Shown here: piece after piece, positions 1-14,832 of the stretch
How the letters are laid out: each line of letters opens with the position of its first letter
Numbering within the stretch: position 1 is the first letter of the stretch
DNA from: Atrichornis clamosus
Taxonomy: Eukaryota; Chordata; Aves; Passeriformes; Menuridae
DNA length: 64,000 bases
Assembly: GCA_013400975.1 (NCBI GenBank)
Contig: WBMZ01006395.1
Location: 77,208-141,207, forward strand
Reading direction: 5' to 3'
Made by a program: the position numbers and the translations under genes
The notes under the pieces: generated by a model
The model's input: only the letters and a program-made list of their open reading frames with translations
The model's database searches: none
What the model was told of the DNA's origin: nothing

Positions 1-3000
1 CAGTGCTTTCCAGGACTAGGCAACAACTAACACGAAAGATATTTTCATGGATGAAACTCTCCTTTTTCAATTACATTTCCATACACTTTAGTTCTCTGCA
101 TGAGAAGGGTATCTGACAGGAATTTGCTTCCATGACACATGTATCACATCAGGAGGGAGAGGGACAGAAGTGTTACCTGTGATCTGGCTGGGGACAACGA
201 TGGATGGAGCCTGAACAAGCACGTGCAAAGCTCACGCTCAGTATGGTTTTCCACCCATCCTTTTTAAAGGTAAGGCTGTGCTCCTCAAGCCTCTCAGCAA
301 GAACCAATGGTGCCAGCTGTGCCATCACTCACAAACCCTCTGATCCTGGCACTCTGCAGCTGACGCTGTTTGCTGCTGCATCTCCACAGCAGATTTATCT
401 CTGTGCTCTTTATTCCCACTTACTCTTATCATGACACACACTGGAAAGAAAAGACACCAGTGTAACACAATTCAGACATTTCAAACTTTTCTCTCAACTG
501 TTTCTGAAACATATCAGTTCCATTCAGGCTTAGAAAAGGAGCTTCAGCATGGGGTGAAGCGCGTCTTTTGTCAGCACTCCGTCTGCTCCCTGTGGCCTCG
601 TAAACAAGCTGCTTTCTTTAGAAATACAGCAGACCTCCAATTTAAATTTATGGAAAAGCTGAACCAGAGGAGCCCACACTCAAATAATTTTAATAACCTA
701 TTAAGTTGCGACTTCAGATTCATTTTATAACTGTGTTCCTCAGGGAACAGCACTATCAGGATAAAGATAGAGGTTTTTTTCTTTTAAAGATAAATAGCAT
801 CATTAATCTGCAACATTTCTTTTCTATTATCTTTCAAAATGAGGAGTTATTTTGTTCTGATCTTGAGGTAATTAGCCTTCATTCACTAGCCAGAAAATGT
901 CTGTGTTCTGAAAATTAAAAATGTGTCATTAAGTGGAATTTACCATAATGTCATTTATCTTTATATAGTTCATCAGTGACAGCAATGGGCCTGGGAATCC
1001 ATCAGCTTTTACCAAGGAAGCATTAAAACAAATTGAAAAACAGAATAATCCCAGGCACTCTTTAACACAGTCAAAGCCATTTGGGTAATTAAATAGTGGT
1101 ATTTAAAGTTTTAATTTAGATTTTCCCCTCTGTTCATCAGCAGTCAAATGAGATGTTCATATTCATAACTGTTTGTAATAAAGGGTTTCATAAAGCAAAC
1201 GGAATATCAATGCTGTTAAAATTAAAGAGAACACAGAGAAACCTTTCAAGTACAAACAGGGAAGTTCATTCCTGCTGTACCTTATTTTCTATGGTTACAT
1301 GGGAAATAAACCCTCACTGTACCTGGCTCACTCTTCACACTAACAATGCCTAAATTCTGTGATGCCTGTGCTCCTGGGGGTCACAGCCACCTTCTTCCGC
1401 TTTCCTTGTCTTTGGATGTTTTGTGACTCAGGAAAGCCAACTTCCACAGTTTGCCTCCCATTTCCATTGTTTTCTAAATGTTTGCATATTAATCTCAAAC
1501 ATCTTTTATCTTGTATATTCAGCTCTGGAGAGTGGATAGTTCTGTTGTGTTCCTACAGTTACTGGATGAGATGACATGCCTGGGAAACCCATACGTGGTA
1601 TAAACAAGGCTAAAAATAATTATTTATGGACACAAATGGAACGTGTAAAGGTCTTCCAGCACCTCTCTTGCTGGGTAATATTAGGCCCTCTATTAGCTTT
1701 TACCAAAATTAAACTAGAGAGAAAAAGTTAAGTTATGAAACAGTTTCAACTGAATAATGACACCTTCAGCACACGTACATCCTCACCAACAGTCTATTGG
1801 CTGGGACACAGTTATTTAAAACAGAGAAAAACATGCACCTATGCTCTCTTCCGAGTGCAATTGGACCTAAGTTAGACTTAAACTGTCAATAATATACTGT
1901 GTGACTTTTGTTCTCTTCTTTAATGTGGTAAAAAATGCGACAGGATTTTAAATCTGTTCTCAAATGAAATGTCTAATAACTTTTGTTTGCTTTCTTCTAA
2001 ATAAAGCATAAACCCCCCATATTATGTCTCCATTTGCAATGCTAAAGGGCTCAGACAGATATTTTCCACAGAACAACCTGAGATGTTCTATTTTTTGATC
2101 CCAGAGTAGCGGACTGTATATTAGGCAATAAAAGAGGCTCTTATATAGCACTGAAAAGAGCCATCAGGAACCTGAGTGCCTTTGAAAATTTTCAGGTAGG
2201 GCGTGGAACAACTCAGCATGGCATAAATCATGTACAACATGAAATCAGCACAAGATTTACAGCTCAGTAAATAACAAGACACTGATGAGAAACTGATGAA
2301 AATCTGTTTCTGTGAACACCATGGCAGTAATATTTAGAGGTTCTTCTCTCTTTTTTAAGATGTATTTTTAACTTTATTTTATTTTTAAATTTAACCAAGT
2401 GCTTTTGAGCTAGAGCCATGCCTTGGCCTCTGCTGAAACATGGTCATAACTACTGTGGAGATCAGAATGAACCCTAGACGTGACAGGATCAAGTTATACG
2501 TGAACACAAACTGCACTACCTGCCAGAATTAGCTGATTAAGACTGCTTTTTAAAATTAAAATTGGACCACCAAAAGCCTAACATGCCTGATTTTTAAAGG
2601 CATATGTGGAAGGAAATTGACAGGAAGGTGCAAAATTATGCCCGCTGTGTAGCACCAAAGTAACTGAAGTGCCAGCAAAACCAACAAAAATTTCTTGTCA
2701 GTGGGCAGAAATCCCTTTGCCTGCCAGGGGAAGCTGGAAAGGGGCAGAGCCTGTCTGTCCTACACCTGCCAGGACAGCCAGCCAGGATAGACTTCTACTG
2801 GGAAAACTGAGGAATCTGAGCAATTTCAACACCTCCAGCAAAGCAGCATCTGTACCATTACCCAGGTGAGCTAACGGCAACTGGCAGCACAGACAAAACA
2901 AATGCAAAAATGTTCTTTAAAACGGTCTTTATACCGCAATTCTCAGCGGCAACATACAACCGGCAGGACGTTCGAGTGTGCCCCTTGGCCCCCAAACCAC

Positions 3001-5847
3001 CAGCTACCTATTGGGGCAGCAAAAATAGCTCGGCTTTCGGTAACATGGACTCTATTCTTGTAATGTTTAAGTTCACTTCCTGTGTCTTTGTGTTGCTCAA
3101 GGAAGTGAAACTCATGCATTGCATGTTTGTATTATTCCCCCTTATAGCAGACTTGCAGACAATGTCTGCAATGGTCTGGAGCGATAAGAGCTGCCTCCAG
3201 GACACGGATTCTCCTGGGGATTAGGCAGCACCATCTGGGGCCTTGCCTTGATCTGCAGCAGCTGCAGCCTAAATGTCAGTGCAGGGTGAAAATGGGTGCT
3301 GGTCCTGGAGTGTTTAAAAAGTTGCTGTAATTCGGTTTCAGTTTGCTGTCTTTTGAGAAAAAAGAGGAGAATAAATAACAGTGACTTCCCTTCTCAGGAG
3401 GAAAGTGCCAGCAGATGCTCACTGCAGTTCCGTGACCCTCTGTACCACTCTCTGCCCCAAAGAAAACCCCATGTCTTGAGGGACCAGGTGGGCTGTTGTG
3501 GTGTTTTCAGTACACTTGCCTCTTGGCATTCACTGAAAAAGAAAACTTCCAAGTGTCTAAAATGGGTAAACCAAACCATTTGAGAGGCTGCAAGTTTAGG
3601 CACCCCAAATGTAGTGCTTTCCCTGCAAGTAAGGAATCAAAGGTAGCTGCCAAAGGCACCTAACTTGAAGCATATCATAGTTCTGTCAGGTTTCTTTCTT
3701 GGCTTTAAGAAGGAATAAGTGGGCGGGCAAATCATGAGCACATAGGTTGTCTGCTGCAGTGGCCAAGAGAGCTCTTGCCTAGAGATTTTTGGTACTTTCT
3801 TCTCTATCCATTCTTTTTTTCTTGACTTTACCGATATCCTGCTGCAGCTGCACATTGCTTTGTAATTGTATTAAGCAAACAATGCTACTGCCTAAAAACA
3901 ATAAGTCTCATTAAAACAATTAAACGAATTTTTTTAAGGAAGTACTTCTGATGAAAAATCTAATAAAAAAATGTGGAACAAAGCAACAAGCAGGAGGAAG
4001 GAAAAATTTGATGTGATCTCTTGGCATGCCTTTCAAAGTTGTACTTCAGCAATGCTAAGACAGCCTTGAATTTGAATCAGAAGTACCCAATAGTGCCATT
4101 GTACTGACTCTGGCTGCAAATGTTCACCATGTCCTGTAGTGAGGACCAGAAGATGGGATGGCAAAGACACCAAGATAAATTGGCCAAAGTCAGGACACAC
4201 CCAGGCATCAGAAATTAATTAAATACCCATCCTGATGCCTGAACTAAGCATGAACCCCATTCATGAACCCCATGAATGGTCTAAGCAGAAGCCAGATGTT
4301 TCCTGATTAGACATTTTAGGAGTGGCCCTGAACACCCCAGCACTGCTGAAGAGGTGCTAGGTGCTTCAGTGCTGGATGCTCTGTGTGATGTTGTTTGAAA
4401 GAAAGGTGCTGGAAACTAAATCTCTACGTCCATACTAAACTTTTAAATAAAGCCAGATCTAACTACAAGACTGATTTTTGACCTTTTTTCTCTTCTTTCT
4501 TTTTAAATTAAAACAAGCTATGGATTTTTGACATTACAGCTGTCAAACGCAGCATCCCAGCTATCTTCCTCCTACCCAAAGGACAGGTACCATGCCTTGT
4601 CCAGGAAATGTGACTGAAGGAAGGACCAACCTGTCCTTCTTCCCAAGGGGCCCTGGAACAAAGTGCACAGGGCTTCAGGGAGGATAGGATGCTCCGGCTG
4701 GTGCAGGACAGCCCCTGAGCAGTCCCCAGCAGTGTTCCTGAGTCCTCTTGTGGTGCTGCCAGCTCTTGCCCATCCCCAATCTCTGGTCATTCTGCTCTTG
4801 CAGCAGCTCTTGCAGTGTGGCTCAGACTGGGGCTGGGATGAGCAGCACCGAGGGCACCAGAGGGGATGGACTCACAGACTACCTGCCCTCATGGCTGGTG
4901 GCTCTCATGGCCCTCACAACTCCTGAGTCTTCTGAGACAACCAAGAACCTCATGTTACAATAATGAAATGGAGCCTGCCCAGGACTTTTTTCCAAACACC
5001 ATTTGCAGTTGACACTGTCGGTTCTTGAACTGAACAGACAACGAACTCTTCACTGATCCTCTTCACACACACATGATATTACACAGCCCTTCCATCACCC
5101 CTCACTGTCTCTAAGGCAATGAGCAACAGCAATGAAAATGTATTTGAGGCTGCCATAAAGTGTCACATCTATCCTGTCTGAATGCATTTGCAATCTTTAG
5201 TTTTGTATAATGACAGCATTTAACAGCATAAACATAGACGCAATTTTAAATGCCTGAAAATCAGGTTCCAAATCCAAGAAATGCTGGTGTGTGCAATAAC
5301 CTTCACTGTTGGTAAAACAAAAATAACTGCATTTCTGTAACCAATAACCCATATGTCTTACCTTTTTACCTGTCCTATTCTTGCCAGATAGTCTGTTAAT
5401 ATGCCAAGTTAAAACACACTTCTGTTATACAAGTTTAGCTCAAAAATATCTGCTACTTTTGCACTACTATAATGAAGATAATATATTTGTCAGGTAGATA
5501 GTAACAACTGAATTGAAATTCTCGTGTGCCAGCAATACATGAGGTCTGGGAGAATAAGAACCAGCACATCCAGTCGCAGCTCCCAGTCCATATGCTGCTC
5601 TGCTCTGACCTGAACAGACTCATTGTAAAAGCATTTTCACTTACCATTTCTGAGGGACCATGATGTTGCAGGCAAACTGCTGACTATGTCATGTTTATGC
5701 TACTGATAACATATTTGTTGGTTTATTTTCCACCATCTCCTCCCTATTTGTGTACCATTTCACAAGTACAAAGGGAAAACAGGTAGAGCTGAAGAACTGG
5801 CCATTGGGTTTCAGTACCAAACACTCCAGTACTGAAAACATGCTGCA

Positions 5848-5985
5848 ATCACAGAATCACAGAATATTCCAAGTTGGAAGGGACCCACAAGCATCACAAA
5901 ATCCAACTCCTGTCCCTGCACAGGACAGTTCTGGGAATCCCACCATGTGCCTAAGAGCGTTGTCCAAATGCTCCTTGAGCTCTGT
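5848..5985 (-). mobile_element. CR1 LINE 3' fragment
   Basis: It opens with doubled CACAGAATCACAGAAT, the reverse complement of the CR1 3' tail. GTTGGAAGGGAC and the typical 'rank-and-file' CR1 words follow (CCACCATGTGC, GTCCAAATGCTCCTTGAGC). It is a 5'-truncated insertion lying in the same orientation as ZCCHC7. The right boundary is approximate. Confidence 0.85.
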
Positions 5986-8900
5986 TTTTGTACTGTCTGT
6001 TACTTTAAACATTTTCCTAAAGCCATGATACAAAGGCCTCCCCCGACCAAGCAACAGACACGTGAGGTTTGCTACTCCGGAGACAGACCACGGACACATT
6101 CAGGGACATTGTCCGCCTCGGCCCCATGGGAATCAGAGGCTTTGCCTCCAGCTACGGATGGTGTTCCCCCAGGAACCCCGAGGCCTGGGCCCTAGCATTC
6201 CCCTGCTCCAGTCCCTCTCCTTGCCCCAACCCACCAACAGGAGTCTGCTGGCCCCTTTGGGGACCAGCACGCCGGGGGATGCACCCCAGGCATCCAGACT
6301 CACTGCTGTTTGTGGACACTCCCACGGCCACTGAAGACACGTTGAAATTTTGCTGGAAGGGGTCTGAACAGACAGTTAAAAATTGTTTCTCTGCTGCATT
6401 CCTAGCAGAGACAGCAGCACCATACAGTGAGATCCAGAACATGCTTGGGGAAGTTACAAAAAACCCAAACCAACAAAAAAACCCCAAGCATGACCGCTTT
6501 AGTGGAGTGAAAGGCAACACAGGAGGTACAGCAAGCTGTGGGCATTATTTTACTAGGGCTCTAAGTAGGCAATTATATGCTTAAATGTTAAGATTCCCTA
6601 AGCTGGCTTAGCAGTCTCCATAAAATAGTTAGAAGCACCTGTTTTACAAGAAGATTGTCCATTTAGAAGTTGAAGAAAGAAAGGAAAAGAAGAATAAAAA
6701 TAGAGTTCTACGGAAAATGATGATTCTTCTTAGAATAAGAAAATACAAGGAGTTTGATTTTCCCCCAGCTGAAAACAAGTATATCAATATAACTATAAAA
6801 ATAAAATTTCAAAATAAACTTGTAATTCCTTACAATTGCCTGTTATGTTAAAAAATAGAAAAAAAAAGAAAAAAAAGGCTAAGTAGGGCTTCCCATGACT
6901 AAATGGATTAATTCTTTAGTAGCACACAATTACCGCTCTCCACACAGTTTCAGTGAACATCTAAATAAACACCCAAAGCTTATTTTACACAAAGAAAAAC
7001 ATCCATTCTAAGGAATAACCCAAATGCAAGAAAGTTGGCATTTTGTATAAAAAATAAATAAAGGCTGTACAGGGAGATGGGAGAAAGAAAAGGACATTTT
7101 AGGTAGGTTTGTGGGGTGACATTCACTGACAGACAGATCTTTGTTGGAGCTGCACTGCTCACATGCCTGCTCTGTTCCTGGATGTCTCTCTCTGAGTGCT
7201 GTTTCCCCAGGAAAGGCCGGGCAGCCCTGGCTCGGGCAGCGCGTGCAGGGGCAGGGAGCGCAAGGAGCCGCTCCGAGGGTCCGGCCGTGCCGCACGCCCC
7301 TGGACAGCAGACATGGAGGTGGAGGCAGCCGGACCCAAGCCCGTGCTGAGGGGTGACACAACGGCCCCACTCCTGCCACCACAAACATGGACATTCTGCA
7401 TCACGATTTGGTGTAGAAATGGCTCTGATTTGGGTCTTTGCAAGGCATGCATTTGACATCTGGTGCTTTTGACAGATATATTACACACAGGTTTTTTTAA
7501 CAAAGCAAAAACTCATGAGCTGCAAACCATTCTGGGTTCTGGAAAAACAGGAAAAGTTATCCCTAGGTTCTACATTTCTAATTTCTTCTGCTTCACAAAA
7601 ACACTGGGTTCTGCTTCTTTTCTCTGTTTAAAGGGCAGGACCCAGCTCTTGGTGCAGGCCAAGCTCTGAGAGTCAGTACTACCTGGCTCATCATAATTTA
7701 CAGTGGATTCATGTTGAAACTCTGTTTTCTCTTTAACAAGACACAACTTGTCATCGACACAGAAATTCTTATCTCTCATTCCTCTCTCTAAAATATTATG
7801 TGTTTCAGTAGACCAGCAGCATTTCCATGATTGTTCAATGTAGACTTAAACGAGAAAAAAATCAGCACTGTGTCTCAAAATCAGTCTAAAACTACAGCCT
7901 TTGAGGGTGTAATGCCTGATCAATTGTTGTGAAAATACAATGATGACAGAACGTACACAGACACAAGTCACAATTCTATGTTACCATGGAATTTTTAACA
8001 GTTTGACAACCAGGTTCAGCCCAGCACAAAGTTGTCATCAGCTAAAGGTGTGTCACTAGAGTCTATGCCCTATGCTGAACTCGACACAGCAGACCCACCA
8101 GAGGGTTGAAAGTTTCCCTTTCACCAAAGAAGATGGTTCATACCCAACACAACACTCACAGATGAAGCATCACGTCGTCTCCTTTAATTGCTGCCAGTGA
8201 CTGCAACTCATCATGATGCAAACATCCTCAGGATTTTGTTAAGGGCAAGAAACACCTAGCAAGAGCACCTGACTCTATTGGATATCTCTGATAAGTAACA
8301 GAAAATAGGGATAGCTTCCTGCATCCAGCCAGAGACAAGGGAGATATGGTACCCCAAAATTAGGTCTACTGAAAAGTGCCTTTTTTTTGGGTGGGGCCAA
8401 TGACATTCTGAATCCCAGGTAATATTAGATCCTGTAGAAGCTTATGTTTTCATGATATTTTTAAGGTTAAAAAGCAAATGAAAAGGATGTATTTTAGAAA
8501 GCATTAGAAGACAAAGGAATGCCTGAAACATTGTGCACCGAGAACGGACAGCTTGACATGGACTCAAGTTTTAATACCCATTAAAAGTACTACAGTATCT
8601 GATACAGCACTTTCTGCTTTCACTGGCTGTTCTGACATTTCTGGACATTTGCTTTTCTTGTACCTCCAGACTGTAAAGCAGAAATCATCTATTCCCAAAC
8701 AAAACATTTAGTTTAGAGCTTCATGTCCCACAAGACAGTAAAAAATTTTAATTCCTCCAGTTCAAGAAAATATCATATTTTCACTGGCTAACATGGCACT
8801 TCCTGGGTCACTTTTTAAAGCACATCCTGAAGCACAGCACCTTGCTGACATGGAGATACAAACATCCTCCACATCTAACAGAAATTTCCTTCAAACCAGG

Positions 8901-11900
8901 ACCATCTCATCCTTCAAAGTAAAATGGTGAGTTCATTGGGTTCATGTTGTACAGTGCTTACAGAGATTTCTTTATTTCCGTTCATGCCGATACAAGAAAC
9001 AGACGTTCTGCAGGTCAGCATGTGCAGCTTGTTGTCGTATGTTGGGGCACCCTCACATCAAAGGCAAGTGCTGGGTTCTGCCAGCTGTGCCTAACGTGTA
9101 TGCAATACCATAAAGATTAAAGAGCATAATGTTATAAATCCTATTACAGTATATAATCTCTAAATTACATTCAAGTGGATAAAAAAATACACAGATTGCT
9201 AATGAACTTTACATTTTCATAACACCATTTACACTGCGCGGAAGAATTCCAGTACTTCAGATAAAAAGTTTATGAAAATCCATTTCCTGTAGCTATTACA
9301 TACATCATATACACTTTGTCCTGGGAGTTCATTCTCCTGGAAATGTCAGCCTCAGATGGGGTGAGTTCCTCATCCACCTCCTTTTTATCTTCTCTGGGCT
9401 CTCACAAGTACTTGACACAGCAGCAAGGAGTACAGATGAGGTGGCTGCTCTGATGGGCACCGAACAAAGACCCAGGGCCCCTCCCCTACTCTTTTCCCAC
9501 CCATTTGGGGAGGCTATTTGCCACACCAGGCACCCCAGGGATAGCAAGGGGCAGCCAAGTGTCCACCAGCACCAGCACTGCCTGCCTGGCCCCATCTCGG
9601 CTGGCCACAGCCTTCCCGAGGGACGATGGTCTGTTGTTGGGTACCAGCTGACGTGAGGGCTGAGCACAGCACTGTTGCGCTAAAGGGAAAAAAAGTATCT
9701 TTGTCAAGGTCACTCAACACGGGGGAAGCTTCAGAAACAGCTTTTTTTGCAAAGGTTGAATGAGTTTTCCCGATCCCTATAAAAAACATGGAAACTAATG
9801 AAAACGTGTGTAGCCACAAAGCTCTATTGGTGTCTCCTGGGCAGGTTTTTTAAGTAGCAGGTTGTAAACTTGCAACTTTCTGACCAACAGCAGAAAAAAA
9901 GTAATTGTGTCTGAAGAACCATGTTTAACAAACCCCATCAAGTTTCAGAACAGTTTCACACTGACTGAGCAAACAAACATTAAGCAGTAAAAATCAGCAA
10001 TTCTGAATATAGCATATATGTAGGGGATCACACACTGCGTGATGAGCAAGGGATTGTAAAATCCTAGTAATGTTATTTTTACAAGGAAAAACGTTAGAAA
10101 AAATAAGTAAAATTGCTTTCAAACAGATGTTAAGGCTGCAATCACTTTTCTAGTCGTCAATATGTATTAGCATCGGTACAAACAGGAGTGTATAAGGAAA
10201 ACTGCAAAAGGAAAACATCCCCTTGCCAGATCCAAACTGCAAAACAACAAAAGGGCAAGCTCAGCAAACTACAACTGTCTGGTATTGCATTACAGCCCTT
10301 CCTACCTTGGATGTTCAGGTAAGCATGTTCAGCTAAAGAAGTTCAAACTATGTAAACATTTACTCCAGTACTACTGTTGTGGATTAAAAAAAAATGGCAC
10401 CACAAAAACAAACCAATGGAAAAACACTTGGTAAGAGACATTTTAACAAGGCCTACCATAACTAAGTTATGCAGCTATAAATTCTTACAGTGTTCCCTTT
10501 GCCCTCTACACTGTAATTCAGGGTATAAAATCAGTGTAGAAATTCCTGTCAACACAGTTTTGGGAACAGGGTTTGAAGGACCTGCCATTGTTGTGTCTGC
10601 AAGGAGATGACGTGAATGTGAGCATTAACAAATTCATCTCAAATTACTTAACTCCACAGGTTTGAGGCTTTTTAATTTTCTCTGAGAGGCCAAGAAACCC
10701 AGTGCTTCTCCACACAAAGTGCAATTTTGCTGCTGCCAGACTTTTATCATGCTTTGTCCCTAGCTGTCTTCATCCTCCCATAGGGAAGATGTTGTGGGTA
10801 CACAATGAATGTCCCTGGCAGTCACAAGCTGGGCACCAAGATATGAGGGATAGATACTGCAAACCCCAGCCTCTTCTTCCAGCAAGCCAATGGAGGCATT
10901 CTCAGACTGTGAACGTGGCTGTGGGCTCTGGGAATGGGCAGATAAGCAGAGTCACGAGCACCAACGAGCCTGTCTCACTTGCCATGGGACCACTGGGACT
11001 CGGAATGGACAGCACCGTCACAGCCTGGACCAGGCATGGACTGGGGCTGTGTCCAGCTGGACTGCCAGCTCCTGTACCTGCCTGGCCCTTCTCCCACAGC
11101 CACTCTGCAGCGGGACAGGCAGGCAATAGAACTCAGTGGCACACAGGATTTAAGGCACTGTTCTCACCTGCTTGCCTGTGGACAGACTCTGTGCAACACG
11201 ACCAAACCGTTGCCTTGGCACACTGGGTCTGATCCTCTGGCTGGAGTCAAAGGTGGGATAAGAAGGGCATGAGAGAGGTGAGGGAAGGAAATAGAGATGA
11301 GGGAAAGGAGTGCCAGCAGGAACACAAGTCTGGGATTTCCTGAGAGGCTTGGGACAGAGCCAAACCAGGCACGAGGCACAGCCATACAGACACCTCCCAG
11401 CAGAATGAAAACACTGATATGTTATGGTCCAACTACCAGTGCAATGGCTACAGAAGTTTGCGGTGTGACTGACAGATAGGGAGATCAGCTTTTGACTCTA
11501 ATTGTTTATTTGGTGAACTTCAGCTTTTTAACCTCTAAGTCCTATTTGATGGCTCCATGACTAGTCAAATAACTGTGCATGCCACACATCTCTTGCTCAC
11601 CAGCTACCCAAACAATAATCGGGGTAGGACCATAGAAAAACTTTTACAGATCTGCTTTGCCTTTTTTCTCTTTTATAGTTACCTCTTACTGGTGGCTGTA
11701 TGTAGCACATAACTAGATTCCAGCTCCTTGAAAAAATTAAAAGTAAGGACCTCTGCAGAGCATTTCTTCTTTTTTGTGGCACAAATAGGCTGAGGTTTCC
11801 AATTAAAATGGGTGGTTAAATCGTATTTTACAATCATCCTTAGAGAGAAATGGCATTTCACAGCACTCACAGACAACTTCAGCTGCTGAGTGCAGCTGCA

Positions 11901-11997
11901 ATGACAGAATCTACACCTGAAGAATGACCTGTTCATGCCGTCACAGCTGTGACACTGGTTAGAAGGGCTCTGACATGAGCAACAGATCCAGGGACCA

Positions 11998-12142
11998 TAG
12001 GAACATGGAATGGTTTGGGTTTGGGAGGGATCTTAAAGTCCATCTAATCCAACTTCCCTGCTATGGGCAGGGACTCCTTCCACTAGATCAGATTGCTGCA
12101 AGACCCATCCAACCTGGCATTGGACACTTCCAGGGATGGGGC
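11998..12142 (-). mobile_element. CR1 LINE 3' fragment, diverged
   Basis: GGAATGGTTTGGGTTTGGGAGGGATCTTAAAG is followed by the diagnostic CR1 'TATGGGCAGGGAC...CCACTAGA' block and a 'CATTGGACACTTCCAGGGATGGGG' block. The terminal ATTCT tail is worn away. It sits inside ZCCHC7 intron 2. Confidence 0.82.
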
Positions 12143-12479
12143 AGAGACATAAGCACACAAGGAATGAGATTCCCACTCACAGGCAGTTACTGGGGTTTTT
12201 TCTAGCATTGATGGAAAAAGGAAGTAAATGCATTTCAAAAGCCAATAACTGAACCACAGATACTAAACTGAAGCACTAGTTATGGACTCCATGAGGCTGC
12301 TTTATATTTTAACATCACCCTGTAAAATTAGAGCATTATAAAAATCTAATCCAACGGCAAATTTTAAAGTTTTTTCCTTCAGTGTTCAGTATATGGTGTA
12401 CAACACAGATGTACTTGTTTAACTTTGACTTTATGACTTATGCAAAGTGTCAGCTATTATTCCACTGCAAGTCTCCTTA

Positions 12480-12665
12480 AATAAACTTTTCTGAGACATG
12501 GTGAAAATGGGGGCGGTGGATTAGTGGGCGGCAAAAGATGAGGTCATCTAGGCCCATTGAAGCTGTGTTTTGAGACCAACAATAGCGCAACTCCAGCAAA
12601 TCCTCTGAAGTACACCCCCTTGTTTTCCACGCAGCTTGGATTAGTCTTGAGCTTCTAGATCTGAA
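12480..12665. promoter_or_regulatory. Candidate non-coding element with paired GGATTAG words
   Basis: A locally G-rich patch in AT-rich intron carries GGATTAG twice (near 12518 and near 12638), a GGGCGG word and the palindrome-like GAGGTCATC. GGATTA is the core recognised by OTX/bicoid-type homeodomains, and OTX2 and PAX5 act in the same mid-hindbrain territory. Only the motifs are seen; enhancer function is inference and unproven. Confidence 0.2.
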
Positions 12666-14832
12666 AATACAATAACCCTTTCACTTATATATAATAAAGA
12701 GAAATAGACTATACTAAAAACCCCAAACCTAACAGGTTTATTTACATGCCTAGCACATAGAACTCTTCTGTATTTACAATACAGAGGGCAAAACAATACA
12801 AAACAAACGGCAATTCAAAAATAAAGATTTTTTTCCTAAGCTGTTTGGACGTGATTTGCCATGTTCACAGAGATAACCGGTAAGAGACATTCATGTCTCG
12901 AGGCCTCTGGTGGTATCGTTATATTTAATAAACCTGTATGTTTAGGGGAATTATATAATAGTATAAGAATAAACAAATTCACATGTGCAATTACATACAC
13001 CAAAAGTTCCTGAAAACATGCCACAGGAACAGTTGAACACCTAGGGTTGCTTTCTTAAATCAGGGTTATATTTGTCTGAAAGTGAAGAGTGTTTGAGGCA
13101 GATGCCACAGCTGGGAATGGAGAATTGTTTTTGATGCCAACTTCAGTGACAGGAGAATCAAACTGGTAATACACTGATTTTTATATGTATATTTAACAAT
13201 TCAAAACCACTAGAAAAGAACTGAACTTATGATGTGAATTTTCCAAGGTGTTACAGCAGTGGGAAAAAAAAAAAAACAACTCCACAGGTAAACTGTGTAT
13301 CACATCTGGTTTCTGATGAAGGACCAGAGGCTCCACTCCACACGGAGCATTGCATGGGGAGGGCATAACCAGCCACACACAGACACTGACATCAGAGTTT
13401 CAGTTCCTTTGCTGAGCTGTTTTCAATTCATGCTGTGGGAACAATGTAATGGGGTCTTGAAGGGTTGGGAATACCAGAAAGAATAAATGGGAAAAAAATG
13501 CATTACTGCTTAGCCTGGGACAAAAAAGAGGCATGAACATGAGGGAAGCACGGATCACTGCTGTATTTATTTCGTTCAGCAGCAGCCTTTGCTGTAGGCT
13601 GCACAGCAAACCCACCACGGTTTGGAATCAAGCCACAGCAAAGTGGCTGAGAGCCGGGAGCCGCAGGTCCTGTCCTGTGGATGCCGTGCTGGTGTGACCC
13701 AGGTGTGTACAGTTTGGTTTCCGTTAAAGACAAGGAAAAAATTTTACAGCATTTTCCTCAGCTATCTTAATATGAATTGAATTTAAATACAGCTTGGTCT
13801 GTCACACAAATAACTATTTTTCATAGCTTTAGGAGAGGAACAAGATGAAAAGACTGTAGATCTTTCCATAATATCTAATTTCTGTATTAAAAAACCCAAA
13901 CCTGGAGAACACAGGAACACAACCCTGAGCAGGGCTGGACACACCTCTGCAGCAGGCTGCAAAAGAGCTCCCTGGCATGGGCAGTGCCATCCCAACCCCT
14001 GTTTTGGACCCTGCTCATCCATCACATTTACAGGGAGCCGTGATTGTTCCCACCTTTGGGGTGCAGCTGGCAAGGCCCAGGATTGGTCTTGGCAAGTGTG
14101 AGCACGAGGGTTCAGGGCAGCGCTGGGAGCTGCTGCAGTGCATGGCAGTGGCAACCCCAGGGCTCACTGAAGAGTGGGCACAGAGCAGGGGCAGAGCGAG
14201 GGCTGGTGTCCAGGACCTGCGGATGGTGGCCAGGACTGGCTGATGGTTAGTGGAAGCCGGGAACAGCTAATGTCCTTTGTGGACTGGCTGATGGCGGCCA
14301 GGGATCAGCAGCTGTGGTGCTCCTGCACAGCAGGACGGAGTAGCTCAGGGGTGTCAGCTCCCCACGGGTCCCCATCTGTTGGTGGCCACACCTGGCACCC
14401 AGCCAGCACCTTTGCAGACTCCTCCAGTGGCGTGGAATGCTGCTGGGAATACCACTGTTCCAGCCAGAGGGAGATTCCCTGGTTTTGCTCTGCGGCTTAG
14501 ACAAGCCATCAGTTCACGAGGAGCAGCCGCAGGACTGCCTGACTGTTTGTCCGACACCCACCACCTGCCACATCCGGCTGTGTACCAGCCATGAGCCTCC
14601 CCTCAGCACGATCAAAATAACTGCTGGAAGTGGAAAATCTGGGAAATCTGCTCTCTTCGGCAAGGTACTTATCACACAGGAGTGAATTTCTCCGGCACGT
14701 GCCAAGGAGGAAAGCCTTTTTCTATGTTGCTGGCAAAACTGTCAATCATCTTGATGAGCAGCAAATAAATGAATGCCCAATGATGGGATTCTATATTATC
14801 CTTAAAAAAGAAATCCATCAAATAAACATCAA

